This document shows, in pieces, positions 8,496 to 17,374 of a stretch of 64,000 bases of DNA (the first letter of the stretch is position 1; each line of letters starts with the position of its first letter). This DNA comes from CAIYZT01 sp031385445. GTDB lineage: Bacteria; Pseudomonadota; Alphaproteobacteria; Rhodobacterales; Rhodobacteraceae. The stretch lies in NCBI GenBank assembly GCA_031385445.1, contig JANNBM010000047.1, positions 21,070 through 85,069 of the forward strand. The letters run 5' to 3'. The notes beneath the pieces were generated by a model. That model worked only from the letters and a program-made list of their open reading frames with translations. It was not told where the DNA came from and ran no database searches. A program made the position numbers and the translations under genes.

Positions 8496-8774
8496 TTACC
8501 GATTTGCCAGCCTGGCGCGCGCTGCATGGCCGATTTTCGCAATCAAGGGCCCGAGTGATTCGGGCGCAGGACGCTGACCGAGCACCCAAGGAAGCAGGTC
8601 CTGATCGTTTTCGTCCAACAGCCCATCGTAGACCAAAAGCTCGTCCTCGCTCAACGTTTCAAGCGCGCCATCCGCAAAGGGGCCAAGGATCAGGTCCATC
8701 TCTTTGGTCCCCCGCCGCCAGCTGCGCATCCGCATCCGTTTCAACCGCGCTTCGCCCGTCTCCATCTGATCCAT
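8496..8774 (-). CDS. sdhE: Succinate dehydrogenase assembly factor SdhE
   Basis: A 92-residue all-helical protein with the hallmark RRGTKEMDLILG (the RGxxE motif that contacts SdhA) near residue 20, and an acidic second half (LSEDELLVYDGLLDENDQDL). SdhE promotes covalent FAD attachment to the SdhA subunit of succinate dehydrogenase. The open frame runs back to 9050 into the divergent aminotransferase gene, so the ATG at 8774 is chosen; it gives the normal family length, and a second ATG three codons later is also possible. It is divergent from the aminotransferase with a 67-base gap. Confidence 0.9.
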   Translation of the reverse strand: MDQMETGEARLKRMRMRSWRRGTKEMDLILGPFADGALETLSEDELLVYDGLLDENDQDLLPWVLGQRPAPESLGPLIAKIGHAARARLANR

Positions 8775-8841
8775 GCCTTGATCCCCCGCGCCTGCAAGCC
8801 TAAAAGAGCCGCAAACATCGCACGGCGGAGCACTTTGAACC

Positions 8842-10044
8842 ATGGCCTTTTTGTCTGATACCCTGTCGCGTGTAAAACCCTCTCCGACCATTGCGATGAC
8901 CGGCAAAGCGCTGGAATTAAAGGCACAGGGCCGCGATATCATCAGCCTTTCCGCGGGCGAGCCTGATTTTGACACGCCGCAGAACATCAAAGACGCCGCC
9001 AAGCGGGCGATGGATGCGGGCAAGACCAAATACACCGTGGTCGACGGCATTGCCGAGCTGAAAGCGGCGATTTGCGCGAAGTTTTTGCGCGAGAACGGGC
9101 TGACCTATGCCCCGAACCAGATCACGGTGGGCACGGGCGGCAAGCAGACGCTTTATAACGCCTTCATGGCCACGCTGAACCCCGGCGATGAGGTGATCAT
9201 TCCCGCGCCGTATTGGGTGTCCTATCCCGATATGGTGCTTCTGGCGGGCGGCACGCCGGTGCCCGTTGTTGCGGGCCTGCAAACGCAGTTCAAACTGACC
9301 CCGGCGCAGTTGGACGCCGCGATCACCCCCAAAACCAAGTGGTTTGTCTTCAACTCGCCTTCGAACCCCACCGGCGCAGGCTATACCCGCGCTGAATTGC
9401 GGGCGCTGTGCGATGTCTTGCTGCACCATCCTCATGTCTGGATCATGACCGACGATATGTATGAGCATCTGGTGTTTGACGATTTCGAATTCTGCACGCC
9501 CGCCGAGGTGGAGCCGCAGCTTTATGACCGCACGCTCACCTGTAACGGCGTGTCGAAATCCTATGCCATGACCGGCTGGCGCATCGGCTATGCGGCGGGT
9601 CCGGCGGCGCTGATCAAAGCGATGGGCACCATTCAGTCGCAAAGCACGTCGAACCCTTCGTCGATCAGCCAATACGCCGCGCTTGAGGCGCTGACTGGCC
9701 CGCAAGATTTTCTGGCGCCAAACCGCGCCCTGTTTCAGCGCCGACGCGATCTGGTCGTTGCGCTTTTGAACACGGCCAAGGGTGTCACCTGCCCGACCCC
9801 CGAAGGCGCATTTTACGTTTATCCCGATATCGCGGGCTGCATCGGGAAATCCACGGCCAAGGGCACCTTGATCACCGATGACGAGGCATTTGCCACCGCG
9901 CTTCTGGAGGAAACCGGCGTCGCCGTGGTCTTTGGCGCGGCGTTCGGCCTGTCACCAAATTTCCGCGTCTCTTATGCAACGGCGGATGATGTCTTGCGTG
10001 AGGCCTGCAACCGCATTATCGCTTTTTGTGATGCCCTGCACTAA
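8842..10044 (+). CDS. aatA: Aspartate/aromatic-type PLP aminotransferase (fold type I, subgroup I-gamma)
   Basis: A 400-residue PLP-dependent aminotransferase. The PLP-lysine motif is NGVSKSYAMTGWRIGYAAGP (Lys at about residue 239), with upstream NPTGAGYTRAEL and the YEHLVFDD segment. The N-terminal ITLSAGEP-like sequence (DIISLSAGEPDFDTP) is typical of the AspB/AatA subgroup that transaminates aspartate and 2-oxoglutarate, and in some relatives prephenate. The ATG at 8842 gives the standard MAFLSDTLSRVKPSPT start. It is nine bases from a small hypothetical gene downstream. Substrate choice between aspartate and prephenate cannot be decided here. Confidence 0.92.
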   Translation: MAFLSDTLSRVKPSPTIAMTGKALELKAQGRDIISLSAGEPDFDTPQNIKDAAKRAMDAGKTKYTVVDGIAELKAAICAKFLRENGLTYAPNQITVGTGGKQTLYNAFMATLNPGDEVIIPAPYWVSYPDMVLLAGGTPVPVVAGLQTQFKLTPAQLDAAITPKTKWFVFNSPSNPTGAGYTRAELRALCDVLLHHPHVWIMTDDMYEHLVFDDFEFCTPAEVEPQLYDRTLTCNGVSKSYAMTGWRIGYAAGPAALIKAMGTIQSQSTSNPSSISQYAALEALTGPQDFLAPNRALFQRRRDLVVALLNTAKGVTCPTPEGAFYVYPDIAGCIGKSTAKGTLITDDEAFATALLEETGVAVVFGAAFGLSPNFRVSYATADDVLREACNRIIAFCDALH

Positions 10045-10053
10045 GAGTGCCTC

Positions 10054-10470
10054 ATGTCCGGCGAGCTTCCCGAGTTTTACTTTCGCATCCGTGAAAACGG
10101 GGCTGCCGTGTTTCGGGTTGATACCGAAAACCGCCAGCGCCGCATTGATCTGGAAGAAATCGCGACGGTCAATGTCAAGAACGGTCAGATCAAGCGCCAC
10201 GGCGAGCGTGATCTTACGGCGGCTGAAACCCGGACAATCCACGACTGGCTGAAGGCGCGGCAGGCGACGCTTGCCGCCCGCGATATGGACGATCTGCACC
10301 GCGCCATCGACTATCTGAACATCACGACACAGTGGGTACAGTCCAAGGCCAGCGATGCCCAGCTTGAAGAGGTGACAGACGCGCTGCTGCTTGCCATGCA
10401 CGATCTGCGCAGCACGCTGGTCAAGCGCAAGGCGGACCGGATGATGAAGGCGCAGGACGCGGCGGAATAG
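10054..10470 (+). CDS. Hypothetical protein conserved in Rhodobacterales
   Basis: A 138-residue cytosolic-looking protein. The first half is predicted beta-rich (ELPEFYFRIRENGAAVFRVDTENRQRRIDLEEIATVNVKNG), the second half is helical with an arginine/lysine-rich end. No signal peptide, membrane segment or known catalytic motif is visible. It starts nine bases after the aminotransferase stop and is probably co-transcribed with it. I recognise it as a lineage-conserved unknown but cannot give a function. Confidence 0.75.
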   Translation: MSGELPEFYFRIRENGAAVFRVDTENRQRRIDLEEIATVNVKNGQIKRHGERDLTAAETRTIHDWLKARQATLAARDMDDLHRAIDYLNITTQWVQSKASDAQLEEVTDALLLAMHDLRSTLVKRKADRMMKAQDAAE

Positions 10471-10471
10471 G

Positions 10472-11497
10472 TTAAAATTCCAGGTCCAACGTGACCGGAA
10501 AATGATCTGACGCCTGCAACAACGCCTCGCGCAATTCCGAAGCTGCGGCGATACCCGGATCATTCAGAGGATGCCATATCCGCCATTTGGCCCCGCGCAA
10601 ATCTGGCGAGACCATGATGAAATCCAGCATCGCCTCAAAAAACTGCCGCTCTTTTGGGTTCCAGAACCGCGCGCTAACCGGCTGCAGCGCCTGATTGCGG
10701 CGCAGCGCCATGTCAGCATTCGGATCGTAAAGCCGCAACTCGGGCGGCGCATCCGTCCCCAGAACAACCTCGACCCCCGATAGCCCGAACAGCTTTTCAA
10801 AATCGTCCTGTCCCGGACCGTCGTTGAAATCGCCCATCACGATCAACGCATCTTTGGCGGCCAGATGCGCCTCAACCCGCAGGCGCAGCCACTGGCATTC
10901 ACCCAGCTGCTTGCGCCGATTTTCAATCGACAAGCGCCGCACCTCGGCCTCTGTCCGCGCGCCGTGCGAAGATTTGGATTTGGCATGAACCCCGATCAGG
11001 CGCAGCATCTGCGTGCCAAACATCACCTCCAGCTCCAGCGGCGGCTTGGAAAACTGCAATTGTTCGGGCACGCCGTCCCCGTCCAGATCCTGCCGATGCG
11101 GCTGATCAAAGCGCGGCGCAAAGGCGGTGCCTTTGGGATCATGCCGCAGGCTCAGCACAGCTGGATCGTAAAGAAAGCTGATCTCCTGCTCGGTCTGCGA
11201 GGCAAAGCCCGTAATCGCCGCCCTCTGCCGCAGCCCGAACATGCGCGCAAAGTTTTCCAGCGCCCGCACCGAAGACCGCCCCTGCGAGCGGCTGGTATCG
11301 GGCGCCTCAACGATCATCACGCCGTCAGCATTCAGTGCCGTAAACACGATCGCCAACGCGCCAAGCTGCTGCGAACGGCTGGTGTCATAGCGCGAGGAAG
11401 GGCCGCTGTCGTCCAGAATCTGGTCTTTGCTGCCGAACAGCGCGTTGAACCATTCGACGTTGTAACTGGCAAGCCGAAGCGGGCGCGGCGCGCTCAC
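10472..11497 (-). CDS. Endonuclease/exonuclease/phosphatase-fold protein
   Basis: A 341-residue protein of the DNase I-like fold. It shows LASYNVEWFNALFG at the start (the N-terminal Asn), AIVF and VMIVEAPD strands, IGVHAKSKS, VMGDFNDGPGQDDFEKLFG (the metal and catalytic GDFND), and SDHFPVTLDLEF at the C-terminus (catalytic His of SDH). All conserved catalytic positions appear present, so it is likely an active phosphodiesterase or nuclease; the substrate is unknown. The start is GTG at 11497, overlapping the preceding gene's TGA as GTGA; a 10-residue longer ATG start at 11527 is less likely. No signal peptide is evident. Confidence 0.82.
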   Translation of the reverse strand: MSAPRPLRLASYNVEWFNALFGSKDQILDDSGPSSRYDTSRSQQLGALAIVFTALNADGVMIVEAPDTSRSQGRSSVRALENFARMFGLRQRAAITGFASQTEQEISFLYDPAVLSLRHDPKGTAFAPRFDQPHRQDLDGDGVPEQLQFSKPPLELEVMFGTQMLRLIGVHAKSKSSHGARTEAEVRRLSIENRRKQLGECQWLRLRVEAHLAAKDALIVMGDFNDGPGQDDFEKLFGLSGVEVVLGTDAPPELRLYDPNADMALRRNQALQPVSARFWNPKERQFFEAMLDFIMVSPDLRGAKWRIWHPLNDPGIAAASELREALLQASDHFPVTLDLEF

Positions 11498-12207
11498 GCT
11501 GCGACCCGTTCCTGAATCTCGCTCCATGCCGCGTTGATCGCGATCAAACGGCGTTCGGCCAATTTGACCGCCTCTGGCGGAACACCGCGCGCGATCATCA
11601 CATCAGGATGGCAGTCTTTCACCCCCTGCCGCCACGCCGCCCGCGCCTGCCCAAGCGAGGCTGACGGGGAAATGCCAAGCACATCAAAGGGATCACGCGC
11701 CACCCCTTCGACAAACCGCGCCCGGATCACCCGAAAGCACCGATCATCCAACCCAAAGATCCGCGCCACTTCGGCCAGAAATTCATCCTCGCGCGGATGG
11801 TATTTCCCGTCCGACATTGCGATCTGAAACAGCCCTTCCAGCAGGTCGATCAACACATTGCGGTCGTCGGCACACAGCGCCTTTCCGGTGGTGTTGAACA
11901 GCGCGGCCACTTTACGCGCATAAAGATCAAAACCCGCCACATCGAGACGCGCAAGGTTGAACACGCGGGCGGCGTGGGCCTCGTCCTCGGCAGGAATTTC
12001 AAAGATTTGCCGGAAAACCTTGACCTCGTCGCGCGTCACCTCGCCGTCGGCCTTGGCCATTTTGGCCCCAAGCGCAATGACCGCGATGGTAAACCCAACC
12101 GAGCGTTCGGGCGCAGGATCAGCGCGCAGCCTGTCCAATATCGCCGCAAAGCCCTCGCCTGCGGCAAGGGCGCTTAACGCGTCATAAAGTCTGGACCAGA
12201 TCGACAT
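11494..12207 (-). CDS. TerB-DnaJ domain protein (DjlA-like co-chaperone)
   Basis: A 237-residue protein with a TerB/tellurite-resistance-like helical domain in the first two thirds (AKMAKADGEVTRDEVKVFRQ and AMSDGKYHPREDEFL, two acidic repeats) and a C-terminal J domain DPFDVLGISPSASL with the HPD motif (CHPDVM). The HPD stimulates the ATPase of DnaK. Unlike E. coli DjlA, no N-terminal membrane anchor is visible. Its stop overlaps the next gene's GTG. It is the fifth of a run of minus-strand genes beginning at the permease. Confidence 0.85.
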   Translation of the reverse strand: MSIWSRLYDALSALAAGEGFAAILDRLRADPAPERSVGFTIAVIALGAKMAKADGEVTRDEVKVFRQIFEIPAEDEAHAARVFNLARLDVAGFDLYARKVAALFNTTGKALCADDRNVLIDLLEGLFQIAMSDGKYHPREDEFLAEVARIFGLDDRCFRVIRARFVEGVARDPFDVLGISPSASLGQARAAWRQGVKDCHPDVMIARGVPPEAVKLAERRLIAINAAWSEIQERVAA

Positions 12208-12225
12208 GGGCGCAGTCTATCCCGC

Positions 12226-12876
12226 TTATCGCGCCATGTCAGGTCGTGATTTTTGACACTCGGATGGAAACCACTTTTCGCCCTTTGGCCCGTCAAACCG
12301 GGCGCAAAGCGCCTTTTCGGCGCCATGGGAAAACGAAATTCGCGGATCGTTCAGCAGCGGCGCCAGCGCCGCGCGCAGGGCGTCCGCCTGTGGATGCACA
12401 ATGTCGAAGCGCCCAAGGCGCAGCCCGGTTTGCGGCAAAACCTGCACCGGATGCGCCGGCCCCTGCCATTGGATCAAAGCCGGAAAACAGCCGTCAAACG
12501 GCAGTTGCCCATCGTCCGGCACCGCCATGCGCCAACGGTAGGGCCCGCGTTCAAACTGTACCGGGCGGCCGATGCCCGGCGGACACATCGCCAGCGCCGC
12601 CTCCAGATCATCGCAGCGCGCCACCCAGTTCGTCAGCCGCGTTGGCCCCGCAAACCGGTCCAGATCAAACCAGCGCGGGCGGGCGGGCGCATCAGCGGCC
12701 GGATCAACCGCGATCACCTCAAGGTACAGATCGCCCAGCCCCAAAAGCCGGTTATGGGTGCCCATCGCGGCGTGTTTGCCGCCGCCCGCAAAGGCAACCG
12801 CCAAAGCCCGCTCCACCTGCTCCGTTCCGGGCAGCAGCATTTCGGCCGCTATGGCCAGATGATCAAACCGCAGCAT
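12226..12876 (-). CDS. VOC-superfamily (glyoxalase-like) protein
   Basis: A 216-residue protein starting MLRFDHLAIAAEML, the usual first beta-alpha unit of the glyoxalase/VOC fold, with GTHNRLLGLGDLYLEVIAVDP as the second strand pair containing a typical metal-ligand Glu. The length and the pattern fit the Glyoxalase_3-like group found beside other alphaproteobacterial genes. Substrate is unknown. Its start overlaps the end of ppx by 14 bases, so the two are likely translated together. Confidence 0.75.
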   Translation of the reverse strand: MLRFDHLAIAAEMLLPGTEQVERALAVAFAGGGKHAAMGTHNRLLGLGDLYLEVIAVDPAADAPARPRWFDLDRFAGPTRLTNWVARCDDLEAALAMCPPGIGRPVQFERGPYRWRMAVPDDGQLPFDGCFPALIQWQGPAHPVQVLPQTGLRLGRFDIVHPQADALRAALAPLLNDPRISFSHGAEKALCARFDGPKGEKWFPSECQKSRPDMAR

Positions 12877-14440
12877 CGCCAGGCTGCGCGGCCTGCATGC
12901 GCACCTCGGTTGTGGCCTTCAGCGCAAGGACAAAGGATTGAAACCGGGCCTGCGCCACTTCACCAAAAAGCCCGGCCCCCGCCGCGGTCAATTCCAGCGT
13001 CAGCATCCGCTTTTTGGGTGCCCAAATCAGCGCCCCCGCCACCGCCGGATCACCGACCGCGAACATCGCGCCAAACCGCATCGCTTTGCCCAAAACCTCG
13101 GCATCCTGCAGCTCTTGCTCGCTGAGCAGTCGGATCAAAGGTTCCAGCCGCGAGCCTGTGCGGCTGTTTTTATAGCGGTGCAGCAGCGCCATCCCCAAAA
13201 AGACCCGCCCCGGATGATCAAGCCCGCCAAGATTGGCCCGCGTGGCATTGTCAAAACACGCCTCGGCCCGGTAATCCGGATGCGCGCGCCATGTGGTGTC
13301 GTGCAAAAGGCAGGCGGCTTTCACCAGTCGCAACCGCTCTGGTCCGCCGTCCTTGAAGACCGGCAGCAGGAAGTCGTAAAGCTTCTTGCCAAATCCCGGA
13401 ATGCGCGAGGATGTCTGCTCGGCCATCCGCGCCGCTTCGATCAACGGATCGCGCGCGCGCAGACGTTCGGGCATCTGTTCATACAGCATGCCCTCGCGGA
13501 TGCCATATGCCGACACGTCGATCTCGGAGGGCTTGAGGATGCGAATCATCTCGCGCAGCACTTCGCAGGCCAAAGGCACCAGTTCCATCCGCTCCACACT
13601 CGTGCCCGTGCGCCCGCGCAAAACGGCAAGATCCGAGGTGGCAAGCCAGTCCAGCGTGTCGAGCAGCGATTTCGGCTGCATCCGGTATTCGTGCAAAACC
13701 GTCAGAGGATAGGCGCGACGCTCCATATCCAGCCGCGCAATCACCCGCCATGAACCGCCCACCAGATAAATGCGCTCCCCTTCGGATTTGATCTTGGCTT
13801 GGGCGCTTTTCAGCACCTGCGCGATGGAGGTGGCGCGTTGTTTGGGATCAGCCGACACCTGCAGCAGCCGGAATGGCCCCAGCGGCGTCGAAATTCGCTG
13901 CCCCACCTTTCCGCCGCCGATCCGCGCCAACTCCATCGAGTTGCCGCCCATGTCGCACACGATGCCCTTGGCCCCCGGCCACCCCAAAAGCACGCCCTGC
14001 GCCGACAACCGCGCCTCTTCGTCCCCGTCGACGATCCACATTTTCAAACCGGTTGCCTTCAAGACAACCTCTTGAAAATCGGGCCCATCCGACGCCTCGC
14101 GCATCGCGGCGGTCGCGACCACGTTGAGGGGTTCAATCCCCATGCCCTTGGCCAAAAGCGCAAAACGCCGCAAAGCTGACAGCGCCCGCACCCGCCCTTC
14201 AGGGCTAAGTCGGCCGGTCTGCGCCAGCCCCTTGCCAAGCCCGCACATGATCTTTTCGTTGAAAAAATAGGCTGGGCTGCGCGCCGCGCCGTCGAACACC
14301 ACCATCCGAACCGAGTTCGAGCCGACATCGACCACCCCAACCCGGCTAAGCGCGCGGGCCGATGGATCGTCAAACAGCGGGCGGCCAAAATGGCCCCAGT
14401 CATCGTCATTGTCCGCAATTCCTGCAGGGCCGTCCGTCAT
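12863..14440 (-). CDS. ppx: Exopolyphosphatase / pppGpp phosphohydrolase (Ppx/GppA family)
   Basis: A 525-residue enzyme of the ASKHA fold. The N-terminal phosphate-1 motif is VVDVGSNSVRMVVFDG at about residues 36-51 and the phosphate-2 region is VCDMGGNSMELARIGGG at about 163-179. Such enzymes hydrolyse long polyphosphate from the end or convert pppGpp to ppGpp. It follows ppk1 by 25 bases on the same strand, the classical synthesis/degradation pair. The C-terminal third, DAEVLGKAMRFGAMFAVG, is the HD-like region of longer family members. The first 30 residues before the conserved core are weakly conserved, so the true start could be later. Confidence 0.92.
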   Translation of the reverse strand: MTDGPAGIADNDDDWGHFGRPLFDDPSARALSRVGVVDVGSNSVRMVVFDGAARSPAYFFNEKIMCGLGKGLAQTGRLSPEGRVRALSALRRFALLAKGMGIEPLNVVATAAMREASDGPDFQEVVLKATGLKMWIVDGDEEARLSAQGVLLGWPGAKGIVCDMGGNSMELARIGGGKVGQRISTPLGPFRLLQVSADPKQRATSIAQVLKSAQAKIKSEGERIYLVGGSWRVIARLDMERRAYPLTVLHEYRMQPKSLLDTLDWLATSDLAVLRGRTGTSVERMELVPLACEVLREMIRILKPSEIDVSAYGIREGMLYEQMPERLRARDPLIEAARMAEQTSSRIPGFGKKLYDFLLPVFKDGGPERLRLVKAACLLHDTTWRAHPDYRAEACFDNATRANLGGLDHPGRVFLGMALLHRYKNSRTGSRLEPLIRLLSEQELQDAEVLGKAMRFGAMFAVGDPAVAGALIWAPKKRMLTLELTAAGAGLFGEVAQARFQSFVLALKATTEVRMQAAQPGDAAV

Positions 14441-14465
14441 CGCGTCTTCCTTCTTTTTGCAGCGC

Positions 14466-16628
14466 TCACGTCAGCCGCTGCACGTCTTTGGCCCCGATCC
14501 GGCCACGGCCCGAAAGGGACGGATTGTCCATAAAATACCGATGGCAGCTGAACACCTTTTCCGGCGGACGCGAGGTGTCCCGTGTCGCGCCGCCGTCCGG
14601 CGCCAGAACCCAGCTGTTCGCCACATCGGCCATATTGGCCGCCATGATCTGACCGACGATCTGCGCGCGCACCGTTGGATTGTGAATTTCAACCAGTGTT
14701 TCGACCCGCCGCGTCAGATTGCGGCCCATCCAGTCCGCCGAGGACAGATAGACCCGCGCCTTTTCGCTCGTCACACCCTCGCCCGAGCCAAAGCACATGA
14801 TGCGGCTGTGTTCCAAAAACCGGCCCACCACGGATTTGACCCGGATGTTTTCAGACAGCCCCTTGATCCCCGGACGCAGCCCGCAAATCCCGCGGATCAC
14901 CAGACTGATCTTCACCCCCGCGTTCGAGGCGGCATAAAGCGCATCGATCACATCAGGTTCAACCAGCGAGTTCAGCTTGATCCAGATCTCGCCCTTGCGC
15001 CCCGCACGGGCATGGTCCGCCTCCGCCCGGATCAGCCGCAGAAGCTGCGGTTTCAGGGATATCGGGGCGATGGACAGGTTTTCCAAATCCTCCGGCTGGG
15101 CATAGCCGGACAGATAATTGAACACCTTGGTCGCGTCCCTGCCCAGCGCCGCATCGCAGGTGAAAAACGAAAGGTCCGTGTAAATCCGCGCGGTGATGGG
15201 GTGATAATTGCCGGTGCCGTAATGGGTATAGGTGACCAAATGCTCGCCTTCGCGCCGCACAACCGTGCTGATTTTCGCATGGGTTTTCAGATGCATAAAC
15301 CCGTAAACCACATGCGCCCCAGCCCGTTCGAGCCGCCTTGATTGCCGGATATTGGCGGCCTCGTCAAAGCGCGCTTTCAATTCCACCAGTGCCGTCACCG
15401 ACTTGCCCGCCTCTGCCGCCTCGCACAGGGCGGTGACGACCGGGCTTTCCTGACTTGTCCGGTACAGCGTCTGTTTGATCGCCAGCACATTGGGGTCCGT
15501 CGCCGCCTGCTGCAAAAACCGGATCACCATATCGAAAGTCTCATAGGGGTGATGCAGCAGCAGATCCTTTTGCCTGATGGCCGAAAACATGTCGCCTTCG
15601 TGGTCCTGCACCCGCTCGGGCACGCGCGGGGCGAAGGCGGGCCAAAGCAGATCCGGGCGCGACGAAAGCACCAGCTCTTTCAGATCGGACATCCCCAAAA
15701 GCCCGCGCACTTCGACAACTTCGCTTTCTGCAACGCCCAGCTCGTCCATGATCAACGCCCGCAAATCCGCTGGTGCGCCGACCGAAAGCTTCAGCCGGAT
15801 CACCTCGCCGCGCCGCCGCCGTTTCAGCGCGGTTTCGAACTCGCGCACCAGATCTTCGGCCTCATCTTCGACCTCCAGGTCGCTGTCGCGCAGCACGCGA
15901 AACAGGCAATGCGCCTTTTCCGCATAGCCGGGGAACAGGTGATGCAGATGGATCAGCAGCACCTCTTCCATCGGCAAATACCGCGCCTCGCCCGGCTTGC
16001 CCGGCAAAAGCACAAAGCGCGGAATTTGATGCGGCACCGGCAAAAGCGCCTTCAGCGGGCGCTTGTCGGTCAGCCGCTCCAGCTCTAGCGCAAGCGAAAA
16101 GCCGTTGTTCGGCAGGAAGGGAAACGGATGGGCCGGATCAATGGCAAGCGGCGACAGGATCGGGAAAACCTTGTTCAGGAAATGTTCGGACAGGAATTTA
16201 AGATCGCGCGAGGTCAACTTTGCCCTCGTGCAAAGCGTGATGCCCTTGTCCTCCATCGCTTTGCGCAGCCGGGTGAAAATCGTCTGCTGCGCCTGCATCA
16301 GCCGCCGCGCATCGGCGTTGATCATCGTCAGTTGCTCGGACGGGCTGCGGCCATCTTCGGACTGAACCGCATTGCCATTGCGCACCAACTGGCGCAGACC
16401 AGCGACCCGGACCGTGTAAAATTCGTCCAGATTATTGCCCGAAATGGACAAAAACCGCAGCCGTTCCAAGAGCGGCACTTCTTCATGCGTCGCCTCTTCC
16501 AGCACCCGCCAATTGAACGCAAGCCAGCTCATCTCGCGGTTAAAAAACCGCCTTGGCCCGGCAATCTCTGCCGGGTCCACGAAGACGGGGGCAGGAAACT
16601 CTGCCTTCAGGAAATTGGCTTCGGGCAT
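14466..16628 (-). CDS. ppk1: Polyphosphate kinase 1
   Basis: A 720-residue enzyme that polymerises the gamma-phosphate of ATP into inorganic polyphosphate. It begins with the N-terminal domain RFFNREMSWLAFNWRVLEEA, and shows the phosphorylated-histidine region (KTHAKISTVVRREG and THYGTGNYHPITARIYTDLS) and the C-terminal ERAGAHVVYGFMHLKTH-type and SADWMGRNLTRRVE sequences of the phospholipase D-like domains. Length fits the family (about 690-730). Directly upstream, after 68 bases, is hdaA, and downstream is ppx. The ATG at 16628 is retained. Confidence 0.96.
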   Translation of the reverse strand: MPEANFLKAEFPAPVFVDPAEIAGPRRFFNREMSWLAFNWRVLEEATHEEVPLLERLRFLSISGNNLDEFYTVRVAGLRQLVRNGNAVQSEDGRSPSEQLTMINADARRLMQAQQTIFTRLRKAMEDKGITLCTRAKLTSRDLKFLSEHFLNKVFPILSPLAIDPAHPFPFLPNNGFSLALELERLTDKRPLKALLPVPHQIPRFVLLPGKPGEARYLPMEEVLLIHLHHLFPGYAEKAHCLFRVLRDSDLEVEDEAEDLVREFETALKRRRRGEVIRLKLSVGAPADLRALIMDELGVAESEVVEVRGLLGMSDLKELVLSSRPDLLWPAFAPRVPERVQDHEGDMFSAIRQKDLLLHHPYETFDMVIRFLQQAATDPNVLAIKQTLYRTSQESPVVTALCEAAEAGKSVTALVELKARFDEAANIRQSRRLERAGAHVVYGFMHLKTHAKISTVVRREGEHLVTYTHYGTGNYHPITARIYTDLSFFTCDAALGRDATKVFNYLSGYAQPEDLENLSIAPISLKPQLLRLIRAEADHARAGRKGEIWIKLNSLVEPDVIDALYAASNAGVKISLVIRGICGLRPGIKGLSENIRVKSVVGRFLEHSRIMCFGSGEGVTSEKARVYLSSADWMGRNLTRRVETLVEIHNPTVRAQIVGQIMAANMADVANSWVLAPDGGATRDTSRPPEKVFSCHRYFMDNPSLSGRGRIGAKDVQRLT

Positions 16629-16696
16629 GAAAAGTCCGGGATAAAGGCCGCTTGGCGGCTTATGGGGCGAAAAGGTAACGCTTTGATGTCACTCTT

Positions 16697-17374
16697 TCAC
16701 TCGCCCGCGCCCAAGTCCAGATTGTCTTCGCTGCCAAACACATCACCGGCCAAAGTGCGGGAAATCGGTTTGCCAAGGCGCAGCGCGCGCGCGTCAAGAT
16801 CGGCCACGATCCGCGCCGCCGCCGCCACCGAACGCTCCATCCTGGGCAGCAAAAAGCTGATCAGATTGGGCTGAACCTGCACCTGCCGGTCGGCAAACAG
16901 CTTCACCAGAACCGCCGCCAGCAGCGCATCATCCGGCGGTTGCAGAACGGCCACCGCCATGGATTGCACCCGGCTGACCAGATCAGGCAGGCCAAGCCCC
17001 CAATCGCGCGGCGCACACGCCGCCGTGATCAGCAGCGGCACAGACCGGTTCCACAGATGAAACAGCGCCTCTTCGGCAGGCGCGATCCCCGCCAAAGTGC
17101 CCGCATCCTCGATCACGAGCGCGCCGCTGACTGATCCCAGATCCAGCATCGCCAAATCCGCCGCCGCCACGATCTGCGCGCCGGCACGGCCCGCCCAGAT
17201 ATGCGCCAAATGGGTTTTACCCGCCCCCTTCGGCCCGATCAGCAACATCCGCCCCCCCGGCCAATCGCCCCCGATCAGCTGCGCGTAAGCGGTGGCATTG
17301 GACGGCGAGGCAAAGAAATCCGCCGCCCCAAACGTCTCCGTCCGGCCAAGATCAAAGGCGAGTTGCCCGCTCAA
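16697..17374 (-). CDS. hdaA: HdaA, DnaA-related regulator of replication initiation
   Basis: A 225-residue AAA+ protein lacking the DnaA DNA-binding domain, as in Hda. It shows the N-terminal clamp-binding motif QLAFDLG (residues 3-9), a P-loop GPKGAGKTHLAH and the DnaA-like core. In alphaproteobacteria HdaA with the beta clamp stimulates DnaA-ATP hydrolysis to prevent re-initiation. The longer open frame extends far into the upstream permease gene and is not meaningful. The start chosen is TTG at 17374, overlapping the permease stop as TTGA, and it places the clamp-binding motif at the extreme N-terminus as in homologues. It precedes ppk1 by 68 bases. Confidence 0.9.
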   Translation of the reverse strand: MSGQLAFDLGRTETFGAADFFASPSNATAYAQLIGGDWPGGRMLLIGPKGAGKTHLAHIWAGRAGAQIVAAADLAMLDLGSVSGALVIEDAGTLAGIAPAEEALFHLWNRSVPLLITAACAPRDWGLGLPDLVSRVQSMAVAVLQPPDDALLAAVLVKLFADRQVQVQPNLISFLLPRMERSVAAAARIVADLDARALRLGKPISRTLAGDVFGSEDNLDLGAGE